Assembly (NCBI GenBank): GCA_037954325.1
Contig: JBBMNZ010000013.1
Location: forward strand, 9,358,501-9,422,500
Direction of reading: 5' to 3'
Source of the DNA: Fistularia commersonii
Taxonomy: Eukaryota > Chordata > Actinopteri > Syngnathiformes > Fistulariidae
Length of the DNA stretch: 64,000 nt
Position 1 is the stretch's first letter, and each line of letters starts with the position of its first letter. The translations under genes and the position numbers were made by a program. The notes below the pieces were generated by a model. It was not told where the DNA came from and made no database searches. It saw nothing but the letters and a program-made list of their open reading frames with translations. Below are positions 13,561 through 24,562 of this stretch, piece after piece.

Positions 13561-13640
13561 ATGAATGAATGAATGAATGAATGAATGTATGAATGAATAC
13601 TTTATTGATCACCAAGGTGAGACATGTGTGTTACAGTAGC
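13561..13640 (-). repeat. (GAAT)n tract with LINE-tail sequence
   Basis: Tandem GAAT/ATGA units to about 13602, then 'tactttattgatcacc', which resembles the reversed 3' terminus of fish L2-like LINEs. Probably a LINE tail in minus orientation. Confidence 0.5.
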
Positions 13641-14679
13641 AGTTGAGCTGCTGGAACAGGCTTCAGTCTTCCAGCGCCATCTTTTATTTTTCCCTTTAGC
13701 CAAAGCTTAGTAAATTAAGAATTGACTAACCACAGGAACATCAATTACTGGTAAGAAAAGAAGATATATAAGAACTAGGAAAGTTGTAATTCTCAATTTG
13801 TGTCCTCACAGTTTAAAGTGCCTTCCTTCGTTCAACCACTAAACAGAAGTCTTGATGTATCAAGAGATATACAAAATGTGTATACCAAATCTATCCATCA
13901 AATCTATTTTATCTATGCAATCTATCATGTATTGTATCTAATCACTCTCGCTAGTCAGCGCTGAAATGTATTATGAGGTTTTCTTTGCTAAGTGTACCAT
14001 TTCTTTGTATGTCAAAGCACATGATTGACTGTGCATCTTAATGACATCTTAACATCTTGACATCTTAATGCATGTGATGTTAGAATGTTAAGGTATTCCA
14101 ATTTGCCAATAAAAGGTTTCTTTGAATGCAGTTTTCATCTCCCTTCTTGGAGTTTTTTGCAAATTTGTGACACACATATTACACTTAGAGTGTGTATGAT
14201 AAATAAAAAGTTCAAATTTTTTTAATTATTTCGGAGCAATAGCGAAGTAGATTTATCAGATGTTCAACGAACCAAAAGTTAACAGTAAGACCTGCATTAC
14301 TTTCAACAATATAAATTAACAAATCTACAGTTTCCATTCTCAACTAGAAACATGAACCCTGGTGCCAGCATGATAGGATAACGTCGCATGATGGGAAAAG
14401 AAAGTGGTGGTTTTCTCAGTCTGTTCAAAATCTTTTCAAATTCTTTAGATGTAAGATCCTCAGTCTGTAGTCTCAGACTATACTGACTCTAGCCTGTGAC
14501 TTCAAACCCTAAAAATTAGTCTTAAGATATGAGCTGGTGAGAGATGATAGTTTTACACAAGTCTTTCAAATGTTTTCAAAGACAGGAAAAGCACAGTGTC
14601 GCTGGAATCCTATGTAGCTTCCCCTTTTTCATGTTCTACCATGTCTAATTTGGTGTATATTTTGTGTTCTGTCTTATAG

Positions 14680-14826
14680 GACTCAATGCTCTACCCTTTG
14701 ATCCAGCAACAAACAACGATCCCCTCCATTTTAACAGCTCTAGTGGGCCGCTGGTGACTGACTGTCCTCCTCTTGAAAACACTGCTGAAAACACCAAGAA
14801 AAGGAAAAGAGCCAGTCTGCCTCCAG
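14680..14826 (+). CDS. enox2: Probable N-terminal coding exon of the enox2-like gene
   Basis: A 147-nt stretch bounded by an acceptor (tgtcttatag) and a strong donor (CCAG/gtaagg). Only one frame is open. It needs one base from an upstream exon and leaves one base over, so it is a symmetric phase 1-1 exon of 49 codons. The peptide runs from LNALPFDPATNNDPL to a basic patch KKRKR followed by ASLPP. The leftover G joins the 49497 exon as G+AA (Glu) in the ENOX frame. There is no Met in frame, so a start would have to come from an exon upstream, or from the 15511 exon or 49517 if this exon is untranslated. KKRKR resembles a monopartite nuclear localisation signal, which is unexpected for a family best known at the cell surface. 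Assignment to ENOX rests on strand, phase and position, not on homology I can confirm; it could belong to another gene. Confidence 0.55.
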
Positions 14827-15333
14827 GTAAGGACAACAACTAATATCGTGGTCTCGCTGCTGAGGGATTACTCTTTCTTCTGAAGTCCTTATCATTTTGC
14901 TCTTTGCCAGGTGGAATTCTAAATGCAAGTGTCAGTCCTTCTCAACAGAGAATAGCCCTCTTTATGTGGCAATGCTTTGATACAACAGCTCAATTTCTTA
15001 CCTTGAGATTCCTCTTCCCCAACCAACATCAAATTACTGCATGGGCAATTGTTGCATAATCCCATTATTTGGTGATGCTCGGGGGTGGGAAGTGGGGAGG
15101 GAGGGGGGTAGCTTGGTTCAGGCTTTGTTGTTTTTGATTAGCTTTGCCATGTCCTGAGGCTCTGCTTCTCTGTCCTGTTTGGAGGTCAGGCAGCTGCAGC
15201 AGGAAAGTACTCCGGTGAGATTGTGTGCCTGCCGGTCTGTAACCACCTGCCAATCAAAACTGCAAACCACCTTCAATCTTTGTTTTTCCTGCTCTTGCTC
15301 ATAATTTCTTTTTTTTCTTGCTTTCTCCCTGGC

Positions 15334-15335
<2 letters not shown>

Positions 15336-15402
<67 letters not shown>
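15336..15402. repeat. (CA)n microsatellite, 67 bp
   Basis: Perfect CA repeat, 109 bp upstream of the 42-nt candidate microexon. Confidence 0.97.
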
Positions 15403-15403
<1 letters not shown>

Positions 15404-15440
15404 TGTCAGATTTGTTACCGGGACATATTGAGGCAGCTGG

Positions 15441-15456
15441 TGTGTGTGTGTGTGTG
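15441..15456. repeat. (TG)8 tract
   Basis: A short perfect TG run between the CA array and the microexon acceptor; complementary to the CA array in the transcript. Confidence 0.95.
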
Positions 15457-15510
15457 GGCACTGACCTGACTGATACCTGTAGGCTTAATGTGGTTTCTTT
15501 TCTGTCCTAG

Positions 15511-15552
15511 TTGACAAAATGTATTTTCCTGGTCCTAGTTCAGAGGAAACCC
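15511..15552 (+). CDS. Candidate 42-nt alternative microexon of the enox2-like gene
   Basis: The acceptor is ttcttttctgtcctag and the donor is ACCC/gtaagtg, both close to consensus, and the 42 nt between them are open in phase 1-1. After the 14680 exon it would read V-DKMYFPGPSSEET and continue into the 49497 exon as C+AA (Gln). An in-frame ATG at 15519-15521 (gacaaaATG) could be an alternative start. It lies 684 nt downstream of the 14680 exon. A (CA)n tract and a short (TG)n run lie just upstream, and a TG-rich tract begins 65 nt after the donor. Such repeats commonly bind splicing factors. I know of no homologous peptide. The alternative is a chance splice-site pair. Confidence 0.4.
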
Positions 15553-15617
15553 GTAAGTGCTGTTTGTTTATGGTTGGAATTTTAAGCTGTCAAATGCGTG
15601 ACCACCTACAAACAAGG

Positions 15618-15664
15618 TTGTGTGTGTGTCTGTGTGCTTGTGTTTGTGTCTGTGTGTGCGTGCA
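15618..15664. repeat. TG-rich imperfect tract
   Basis: Interrupted TG repeat starting 65 nt after the microexon donor at 15553. Confidence 0.9.
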
Positions 15665-16861
15665 CATACTATATACCAAATACATCCTTGGTCTTGGAGT
15701 AAAGAATTTTTTTTTTTTTTGTTTCTTTAGCATTACCTCTGGAAAATGTGTTTTAAGATGACATCAGTGTAAGCGTAGTGTTCGTAAATCTTTAATGGAT
15801 TTTGCAAAAAATCAGCTCAATCAACCCAATGAGGTGGAAAACAAAAATACTTGTGGTGCTCTTTCATGAAGTTCATTTGCAATTCTTGGTACACGACTTA
15901 ATTTTACTTTTATTTTAAATAATGATTAATATCAAGAGTAGGCCATGATTAAATGTGATTTTAATAAGCAAGTTGCTTGGTAATGCATCAAATTAGGAGA
16001 GTTTCTAATTAAGTATTGGAACAAACACTGACTAGTGAGATGCCTTGTAAGTAATTGAAAGTAAAGGGCCCTTAAGACTTTCGCCATCTTGTAACATAGA
16101 AGACCTGGATCAATACTCTACATCAACTCACATCCTATTAAGTATTCATCACTTCTACTCAAGATTGTGTATGCCACTTTGAAATTTTATCGGAATTCCC
16201 TCTTTATATCAAACTATAATTGGATAAGTAGATACCAGTAATCAAATAGATAACCAGTCTCCAAATTTTCACATGTTGTCTTTGTGATACCCCCTCATTA
16301 CCCCACAAGTATTTTGAAATGTAATATTCCTATCTCTTTGATGTGAAATGGATTTTAAATCCAAAACATTTGAAATCAAACTAAAGAAATCTTTACTTTT
16401 GATGCTCAAAATGGCCTATGTCACTCCATTGTCATGTTGGAGAGAAGCAAATCATTTATGATTAAGAGTTAACGGCTAAGCTGCATGTAAAAAGAATGTA
16501 AAAAACTTTGTTTTGTACGTGCATTTTCTTTGCATTCTTAATGCTTGTGCACCACTTTTGTATAGTAAAGGGCAAGAATGATGTTGTCTGTTTGACATCT
16601 CAGAAAGGCTATATTTTCAATTATGACATGCAACGGCATGATCAGTGATTGTTGCAGGTCCCACATTGTGGCTGACTTGCACTAAGATTGAAATGAATGT
16701 ATCAGTCAAATGGACTGTTGTAACTTGTAATTCTATTTTCATTAAGTTTAATTCCAAGGTTTGTCTTCCCCATTAATTTTGCAGTGCCTCTGTCTGACGA
16801 TAAGGATTTCGTTTTCTTTGCTTCCAGGAACCTTTTTTTTTGTCCCCCTGTTGGTTTAAGG

Positions 16862-17579
16862 CATTGCTTCTCAATTATTTTCTGTTACACCCCTCCTCGG
16901 AAGAAAAAAACATTTCGCTCCCACCACCACCACTCACCGCTACAACTATAAATTGTATCATTTGTCTATAAAACTGTTATATGTACACCTCTGCACAACA
17001 TTGTATCCTTGTTAACATTAAAGAAAAGACTTGCAACAAAGAATAACTTTACTAACCTCTCTTAACATAACAGTGCTCACCGGTTTACTGAAGTAGCTTT
17101 CACAAAATGGGATGATTGTTGCCAATATTTGGCACGTTTTAAACTCAAGTTGCTTATCAGCCTAATAGGGGTGTAATATCTTTAGGTACCGCCTTAATTT
17201 GTTTGGCTTCATGCTGTCTGCTGCCTACATTTTTGGACACAGTAAACTCACCGGTCTTTCATCGTCTCCCACCGTAGTCACCGTGAAGCCAAGCGAAGCA
17301 TACGCTTTGTCATATTTCCTCGTCTTAGCTTTCGGGCTGTCTCATTATCTCCATATCTCACCGCCTTTCTTATCATCCCTGTTAAATATTTTCCATGGTG
17401 TCTCCTAAGTGTTTTTTCACTGCACCTCATAAATCTACTCTGTGCCATGTGTGTGGATGCTCAGTGCAAAAGAAACCTACACCATAGAGCTAATATTACA
17501 CCATAAGGATGTTCCCCAGGGTCCCTGGGGAACATCCCCCCCCCCAGGAGGGGCCCATCCCACTACTTGAGAATCAATG
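16862..17579. mobile_element. hAT-like MITE, 718 bp, perfect 8-bp TSD
   Basis: The left end is CATTGCTTCTCAATTA; the reverse of the right end is CATTGATTCTCAAGTA, a terminal inverted repeat with few mismatches. Both flanks carry gtttaagg (16854-16861 and 17580-17587), a perfect 8-bp duplication. An internal 'ccccaccaggggccc'-like G/C stretch lies near the right end. No transposase ORF. Both boundaries are firm. Confidence 0.85.
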
Positions 17580-18191
17580 GTTTAAGGATATAAAAGTCAA
17601 AATTTTTGGTCAATCATAAAAAAAAAGTCAGTAGCAGAATGAAAATAAAGCACTTAAATATCATTATCAAATCCCTTCAGTAAACTTTGAAATGTAAAGA
17701 ATTGTATTGTGAGACTACAGTCCCAACTGGTGGACGGACCATCAGATACGTTTCCAAATTATCACCGTTTTTCTTCCACTTCTGCAGCCATTTTCTTCTA
17801 AAGTTGTTTATCCCAGACTAAGTGCTAACCCAGTCTGTCAATCTCTTGTACTAATTAAGGCAAGTTGTTTTGTCTAATGACACATGCTCAATTCAAATAC
17901 ATTTGTACATTTCTGATTTCATCCATCATATATGAGAGGTGTATACTCTACCCAATCTTTCAACATTATGGTGTATTATAGGTCTGACGAACACACAGTT
18001 ATGGATTTGTTCCCTTTTTTCATGCTGTAATTGACAGATTAAAATAGTACCTGTTAAACTGGTTGTGACTTTGGATAGCTGTTTCTGAGTGTGAACAGTA
18101 AAAGAGGCACCTTTTAAATGAGTGTTCTCAGAAAATGCAGTCCATTTCCCCTCTTATTTGTGAATTTTGTTCAAATGTCCATTCAAAGTAG

Positions 18192-18341
18192 GAATAAGAA
18201 CAACAACAAGTAGAACTAAGGATAACTTTATCTGTAGGGTCTAAACAATTGGGGCATTATGCAAATTAAATTCTAAATAACAGTCCAATTTTACAGCAAT
18301 TTCCTTAGGGATTAATAAAGTTGTTCTTATTCTTATTCTTA
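18192..18341 (+). mobile_element. Short element with inverted LINE-tail ends
   Basis: GAATAAGAACAAC (18192-18204) is repeated inverted at 18320-18332. The right half, 'ttccttagggattaataaag' then TTCTTATTCTTATTC, is the sense form of the tail found reversed at 20245 and 47921. Either two LINE tails inserted tail to tail or a small foldback element. Confidence 0.5.
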
Positions 18342-20244
18342 AATTCAAGAAAAAATGTAGGGATACATTTTAATCCTCTGCATGTGTGAGTTGGTGTGTA
18401 TGTGTGAGTGTGAGGGTTAGATCAGGGTAACCAGCTTTTTAATGTACCAGTTTGACCTTTTTTTTTTTTTTTTATGAATTCATTTTGGAAAAGAAAAAAA
18501 AAGAATTAAGCTATGGTTTATTCTGTTGATTGAAAATTTCCAGAGAAATAAACAAAGTAAAACCTGACGTATCTAAGCAAATGTCATTGGGTCATTAAAA
18601 TAAGAATAGCTTTCCTTCTGTTGACAGAAATAGGGATGATTTCGAGTTAATATTTAGTTTACTGTCCAAAGTCCACTTAATCCATGTTTAGACGACAATG
18701 CTTTCCTTTTTATTACTTTTGAGCTGACAGTGAAAACAGTTTGAAAGTAATTTAATTGCTAATCAACCTCAGTTGAACATTGACATTTTCTTTCTTTTTT
18801 TCCCCTGTTTTTGTCTAGAATCAATAAATGAATGCAGCACACCGCCACTGCTAAACCCCTTGCCAGGAAAATTACCCGACAGTTCCTAATTAAATATACT
18901 TTATATTTTTTTTTACTCAAGTTAATGATTATTTTTTCCCACCCTTTGTTTATGTGCATTTGTGTCTGTCTCTGAGAAGTACATACAAGGTGTTGATCAA
19001 TGACATCAGGCAAACCCCAAGGTTTTTTTTTTTTCATTTTTAAATTCTGTCATCAGTTTGACAATACAGTGACAAATTACCATTTTCTCACTAGTTCTAC
19101 CATTTTTCAAGCTGTGTGTGACAGCAACAGTAGGTAAGGAATACAATATTTAAGAAAAAATATTTTATTCATTCATCCATTCATTTAGGAGTGTTGATAT
19201 TGTAGGCCTGAACAGTTCCACTTTTTTTGAATAGTAGAAGTCCTGTCAGCTTCAGTAATGAGATCTGTGAACTCACTGCCCACAGTTTAGTGCCCGCAGC
19301 CGTCCAGTGCTTGCTTTGTGGCACATTTTTAGTTCACTGGGTCAGTATGGAATCAACCCAGAAAAGTCACTTGATGACAGCAACCCATGAGAATATCAAC
19401 AAAGTCCCCTTTACTCACATCCATGAATAATATTTATCATACAAGCCAGTTACAATATGAAATTTTAGCAAATTAAATGGCTGTACTCTCACATACCCAT
19501 TTTTTTCTTATGTGACATTTAGTGGATAAAGAGATCAGTTGATGATGCCAGTTTATTTGAAATGCATGATAACGTTTTTAAAATGGCATCATTCTAGCTG
19601 CGGTACTGGCATTGGTTAAAGCATTATGCAGGATGTTGTCACTGAATATTTTTTTCTTTTATAATCTATTAAAATACACAAAGAAACATGCAAATAAACA
19701 GAAACATGTATGCACATGTAATTTGCGCCCAGTCCAGATGGGATCTACAAAACAGTTGCTCAATAAAAAGCTTTTAATTCTTCAAGACAGGTTACAGTCA
19801 TTTTGCAACAGAAAATAAGCATCATCAAAGAGAGATATACATATTTTTCCAACCAATTGTAACCTCACAAAATCACATTTAAAAGCAACAATTTATTTGC
19901 TTTTATACTTGTGTGTCCTGTGTGGGAAGTATGACAATGGGACAAAGCTTACAAATGTCCTTTGTAGAGATTATGGAGAAATTAACCAACCTGTTCACAT
20001 TCAGAATTTCTGACCAACACACAATGTATGCATATGAAAGGAGGAAGTCACTCAATTAATTCACCCGGCATTGATAGAAATGATGCTCTCTGTCAGATAA
20101 CATTGTGCGTGTGTGCATGTGTGCGTCTATGCTTGCTGAATGGTTATACATTGTGTCCTCCAAAGCTCAGCTCAGTCAGAATTTGACCAATGGCATGTAG
20201 AAACATAGCTGGGATTTGGAAATACTTTTGTTAGTGTCTCTTAT

Positions 20245-20285
20245 GAGAATGAGAACAACTTTATTTATCCCGAAGGAAATTATAA
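20245..20285 (-). mobile_element. LINE 3' tail fragment, reversed
   Basis: 'gagaacaactttatttatcc' followed by cgaaggaaatta is the reverse of a fish L2/Rex-type 3' terminus; see also 47921 and 18300. Confidence 0.55.
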
Positions 20286-21299
20286 TTCTAATAATTATAT
20301 ATTATAATTATAGGACACATCCTGAAAGTATGATGTTTTTAAAGACAGTAATATATAAAAAAAGATAGCACCAATGTTATCATTTTCTTTTGCTATCTTT
20401 ATAACCCATTTTCTGTGTTCCCTATTTTAAGTATTATGTGATTGGGCACCAAATAGTGACTAGTTAGTCTTTCCGCACCCACAGTCTTAATACACTTTAA
20501 TTGCTACACTGAATAGGATTTAGAAAGTATGTAGTTTCATATTAGAAAAATGGAGGATCATAAGATAGAGATCATCAAGTAACACATATTCAGAACAATG
20601 ACTTGGTTTTTGCCACTGTGTTTTTGAAAATATATCCCATAAGAATAAATGAAGTATGTCATTCATCTACATCTTGCAAGCAAAGAGCTGTCACAAAATA
20701 AATAATGGTATTCCCTAGCTGTCAGGAATGACAGTTGACTGAGATATATGGCTGTGCTGTTGTCATTGAGATGCTTTCGTTTGTGTAGCATCCTGATTGT
20801 GTGTTTATTGGGTACATCTACTAAAGCGCATCTGTCACTGATGCTACAAAGTGTGTCAGGAAATGAAGAGTGATTGCCATAATGCTGAGGGACATTCGCA
20901 AATGGCAATTACAAAAACTTTCTGTATCAACTCGTGGTTTGAAGTCACACTTCAATATGTCTACTGTACAGAAAATAAATTAAAAAAAAAACTGTCTCGT
21001 TTCTGCCCAATTCTGAGGTGTTTGCTTCAGTACACAGACTGATAATATAACAGAAGTAAACATAGAAATTGTGGTACATTAGTACAGCTTTGGTCACTTA
21101 TTATCAAACCTAGCACCATGGCAAGTCAAATAATTGCAAAACCATAAGTGTTGAGCACTTATTTAAATTTCAGTTTAAATGAAAACATTTGAAATATAAT
21201 AAGAAAATATATGTGAATAATGTTTGACTTGAACATGCAGAGAGGGTTGCCACTGTACTGGAGGCAATCCCAGGTCTCTTTGGAGGAATGATTGTTATG

Positions 21300-21545
21300 A
21301 CATTGACTGGTTGTCAGTCCGTCACAGGGACACAAAGACAGACCTACAAGACAAGCACTGTCTCATTCACACCTACGGACAGTTGAGTTTTCAGTTGACC
21401 GATCACATGTTTTTGCTCAGGAGGAGGACGTCCTTCTGAGAGAGAGAGCACGGGAATCATCCACACAGGTGCAGAAAGAACATACAAACTCAGTAGAGAG
21501 ACTACTGTCAGCGTGGCAGAAATGCTGACCACGACACACACATGC
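21300..21545 (-). mobile_element. tRNA-headed SINE, decayed, minus strand
   Basis: Reads as the reverse of the common teleost SINE also present at 36110: 'ccgtcacagggacacaaaga', 'cattcacacctacggacagt', 'gatcacatgtttttg', 'gaacatacaaactc' in the expected order. The 3' end is truncated and the B box is lost. Confidence 0.65.
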
Positions 21546-21714
21546 TATCTTAAATGAAAATATTACTTTTATTATTATATCTTTTTCATCTTTTTGTCTC
21601 TGGAGCAGATATGGTGGGGTTCACTAAATAAACATCAGCATTCACTTTATCAAAAACAAAGAATTATAATGCTCACTGTAAAATATAGCATAGGACTATG
21701 ATTACAATTACATC

Positions 21715-23665
21715 CAAAGATGCTTCTCCTTCATTCACTCTTAGTGAATGTAGCCTTGGCCAGGGAGTGTTGATGTCATCAGACGGTATCCAACGATCAT
21801 TGGGTGTTTCAACTCTGAACTGCAACACCCTCAACACTGGTGGGTCAGCTGTGGAGGCCAAGTCACTGCCCATCAACTCCTACTGGTTTCTAGTTAAGCT
21901 CCTCTCTCCTGCTCCATGACCAGCAAGAGGCTCTTTCTACTGCCTCACCCATCCTGTGAGCTGCCGTCTTTCTCTCCCTTCCTGTCACCCCAATTGCTAT
22001 GAGCATTCTCCATGCTCACTGGGCAGGGAATCCTCTACATCTGACCTCGATTGGGAAGAACCATGGCTGCCATCCTTTCCCCCTGCAGTCATGCAAGAGA
22101 TCCTGGTATTCTGCGCTCTCACTGTTAAACCCCTGCTCACAACCCCCTTCCCATGGGACTGTTAATTCAATGAGGATGATCTTCTTTGCCTCCTCAGACC
22201 ACAGTACTGCGTCTGGCCTCAGGTTTGTCTGGACGATCTGGGGGAATTGTAGTCTTCCCTCAGGTCTACCTTCATTTCCCATAATTCAGCTTTTTGTACC
22301 AGATTGCTTCTCGTTGTTGCTGTGGTTGGTGGCCTTTGACCCTCCCTTACAAAATTGATTGACTGTATTGCTCGCCCATATCGTCGACAGTTCTTGTGTC
22401 TCTCCTGCTCCAGGATTTCAGCAAGTGTCACAAGCATCTTGTCATGGCGCCACCTGTATCTTCCTTGGGCAAGTGTTGTTTTACACACCGACAGGATGTA
22501 TGCCATGTTACCCCTCTCCCTGCAGAGCTTGCACGATGGGTCCTACCTCATGGGACCTCTTGGGAAGTCCCTTTTATTCCATGCTCCCTGGGAACCTATC
22601 CCCACTGCTTTTGCCCATCGTCCTTCCTCTGCCAGGTTACATATTTCGTACTGGATCATGGCCCCTTCTCCTTGGATCCTGCCTTCCCCCATTGCTGGGC
22701 ATGGGAAGTCCCAAGACCCTGTCTTCCTGTGCATGCCGTTCCAATGATCTTGGGTCTTTGGCGAACTGTACTCTTTTGTTCTCCCTATCCCTCCTCTTTT
22801 TCTGAGTGCATTCTGCTCTTTGGAGTCTGTCGAGGCCTTCCCGGAGTTGACTCATCAGGTCCCTCATGCCTTCCCTTTCATTAGCTGGGGCTCTTTTAAA
22901 CTGCTTGTTGAGCGTTTTGATTTCTTCCTTTAAGCAGTAGATATCTCCTTCTCTTCTGCTTGGTTGGTGTGCCGTCTTGATGTTTACCTTCTTGTCCTCC
23001 AATCCAAACCGCTCCCCTGCTAGATTGTATGTTACTGTTGTGAGCACATTGACTTTCTGATCAGCTGTCCCTGCTGGTGTGGCTTCTAGCACTTTGTTGA
23101 GATCCTAGTGTAGTTGTTCTTATTCCTTGGTGTTGGGTCTTGGGCCACTTGATTCGCAGGGTGGGTTTGGCTCCCTGGGGAGCTTTTAGCCCTTGTGTTG
23201 TCTTGCGGGTCAAAAGTGACCCATTACCATGTTTAGCTGTAGAAAAAAACACCTTAACCTATTTTTTTTCCAACTTGAAATTTTATGACTTTTCCTAAAG
23301 AGACCCCATAATTAGAAAAAGTGATACTTCTTTTTTTGTTTATGTTTCCATGTGGGCTGTACACCACTAGGGTACAAAGATTGTCTTATGGGTCATTTTT
23401 GACCCGTAGGACAAGGGGAGTAAACACAATGTTAAGATCGCACGAGGGTTAAAAGAGTCCCTCCTGAGGTCTTGAGGTGACACAGCTGCTGAGAGATCTC
23501 CAGGGCGATGGGGTTCTTCCTGCTTGCGTCTCTTGTGCGTCTCACCAAATGCTGCCGCTGTGTGCTGCATCCGTGATCCGCCCCCCCTTTCCGCATTTGG
23601 TCCTACCTTGGTGTATTTTACGGTTTTTGTATTCTTGCAGATCTTTCCCCATAACTGACACATAA
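21715..23665 (-). mobile_element. Retroelement relic: N- and C-terminal parts kept, RT core deleted
   Basis: On the minus strand, from high to low coordinates: a region with YNLAGERFGLEDKK and a basic coiled region (about 23092-22640), then directly CNLAEEGRWAKAVGIGSQGAW (about 22640), a Cys/His-containing segment with GRYRWRHDK (about 22450), RPDAVLW..ELTVPWE (about 22200) and ERASCWSWSRRE (about 21920). This order matches a recurrent fish and coral retroelement protein. The reverse transcriptase that should lie between the first two blocks is absent. RPD...ELTV resembles a restriction-like endonuclease (PD-E-K) core, which would place it among R2/R4-like elements, but I am unsure of the clade. 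Stops are scattered, for example after RGFPAQ. A piggyBac-like MITE interrupts it at 23190. Confidence 0.65.
23190..23448. mobile_element. piggyBac-like MITE, 259 bp
   Basis: The left end is CCCTTGTGTTGTCTT; the reverse of the right end is CCCTCGTGCGATCTT. The flanks are TTAG (23186-23189, one change from TTAA) and TTAA (23449-23452), the piggyBac target. Subterminal inverted motif: GGGTCAAAAGTGACCC on the left and GGTCATTTTTGACCC on the right. No ORF. Inserted inside the retroelement relic. Confidence 0.65.
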
Positions 23666-24533
23666 CTTCTATGGCCTCCCAATTTAGCGTTGTTTGGGTA
23701 AGCCATCAGTTAACTTCCACGCAGGTTTTGAGTTAATCTTTCATCGTGAATGGCTATGTTGTATTTTCCTCTATATTGATTGTATTATAACAAAGTATAG
23801 CAAAGTAAGAAGGGCCTGTACGATTGAATTTATTTGAGGTTCCTGTTTCACTCTGAACATAAAGGTTCACTTGTCTCCTCTGGTGCTCTGGGAGGAATGA
23901 AGACTGAACACCATTTGTTTTATGATTATGTTTGAACATATTGTTAAGACGGACACTTACTGTATCTCTGAGTAGAAAACTACAGCTCATATGTTACTGG
24001 CATCGGGGGTCACTTTCAGGTCTTGTGCATATAAAGTTGTATAGTCCAAGCTAGCAGGAAAAGTAGCAAAAATGACATTGAATTATTGCTCACATCTCAA
24101 TTTATCTTGTGTAAAGGAAATATGGACATATTCAGGTCCTCACTAATTAATTTGGGTAGTGGAACTGGGACACATGGTCTTTGTCTCAAATACTGTAGCC
24201 TAGATCAATTGGTCTTCATTTGTTTGGAGTGTGGGGAGTGTTTGAAGGAGACGTTATTGCATGTTACTCAGGAAACTCAAACTATTAAAAAAAAGGGTTT
24301 GTTTTCACTGACAGTTATGACCCAAGCGTTGCCACATTTTAGTTTGCTTATTTTTGTTTGAATGTTTAATATTATATGATACTTTTGAGAACCAAATTGT
24401 CAGCTATATTTTTAAATGTTAAATATCATTCGGCTGGATTGAGATTGAAAAGATGAGGAAATTAATTTAATAGCTATCTCAGTTTCAGTCTTCCAAATTG
24501 GTAGTCTGGAAATTCAAGATATGAAATTATGTA

Positions 24534-24562
24534 CTGGTCTGTCTGTCTGTCTGTCTGTCTGC
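24534..24562. repeat. (GTCT)n microsatellite
   Basis: About seven tandem GTCT units. Confidence 0.9.

Larger units (their letters stand above)
12365..14679. other. Non-coding DNA upstream of the first recognised exon
   Basis: Apart from the poly-T tract (13057) and the GAAT tract (13561), nothing recognisable. No CpG island or promoter signature, so the first exon of the gene is probably further upstream. Confidence 0.55.

Noticed and set aside
19095..19133. 39-nt open segment between ctag and gtaagg
   Set aside because: The acceptor has a competing AG inside and there is no homology; such pairs are expected by chance in 35 kb.
21999..22884. Plus-strand ORFs of 119-162 codons
   Set aside because: Antisense to the retroelement relic; the family match is on the minus strand.
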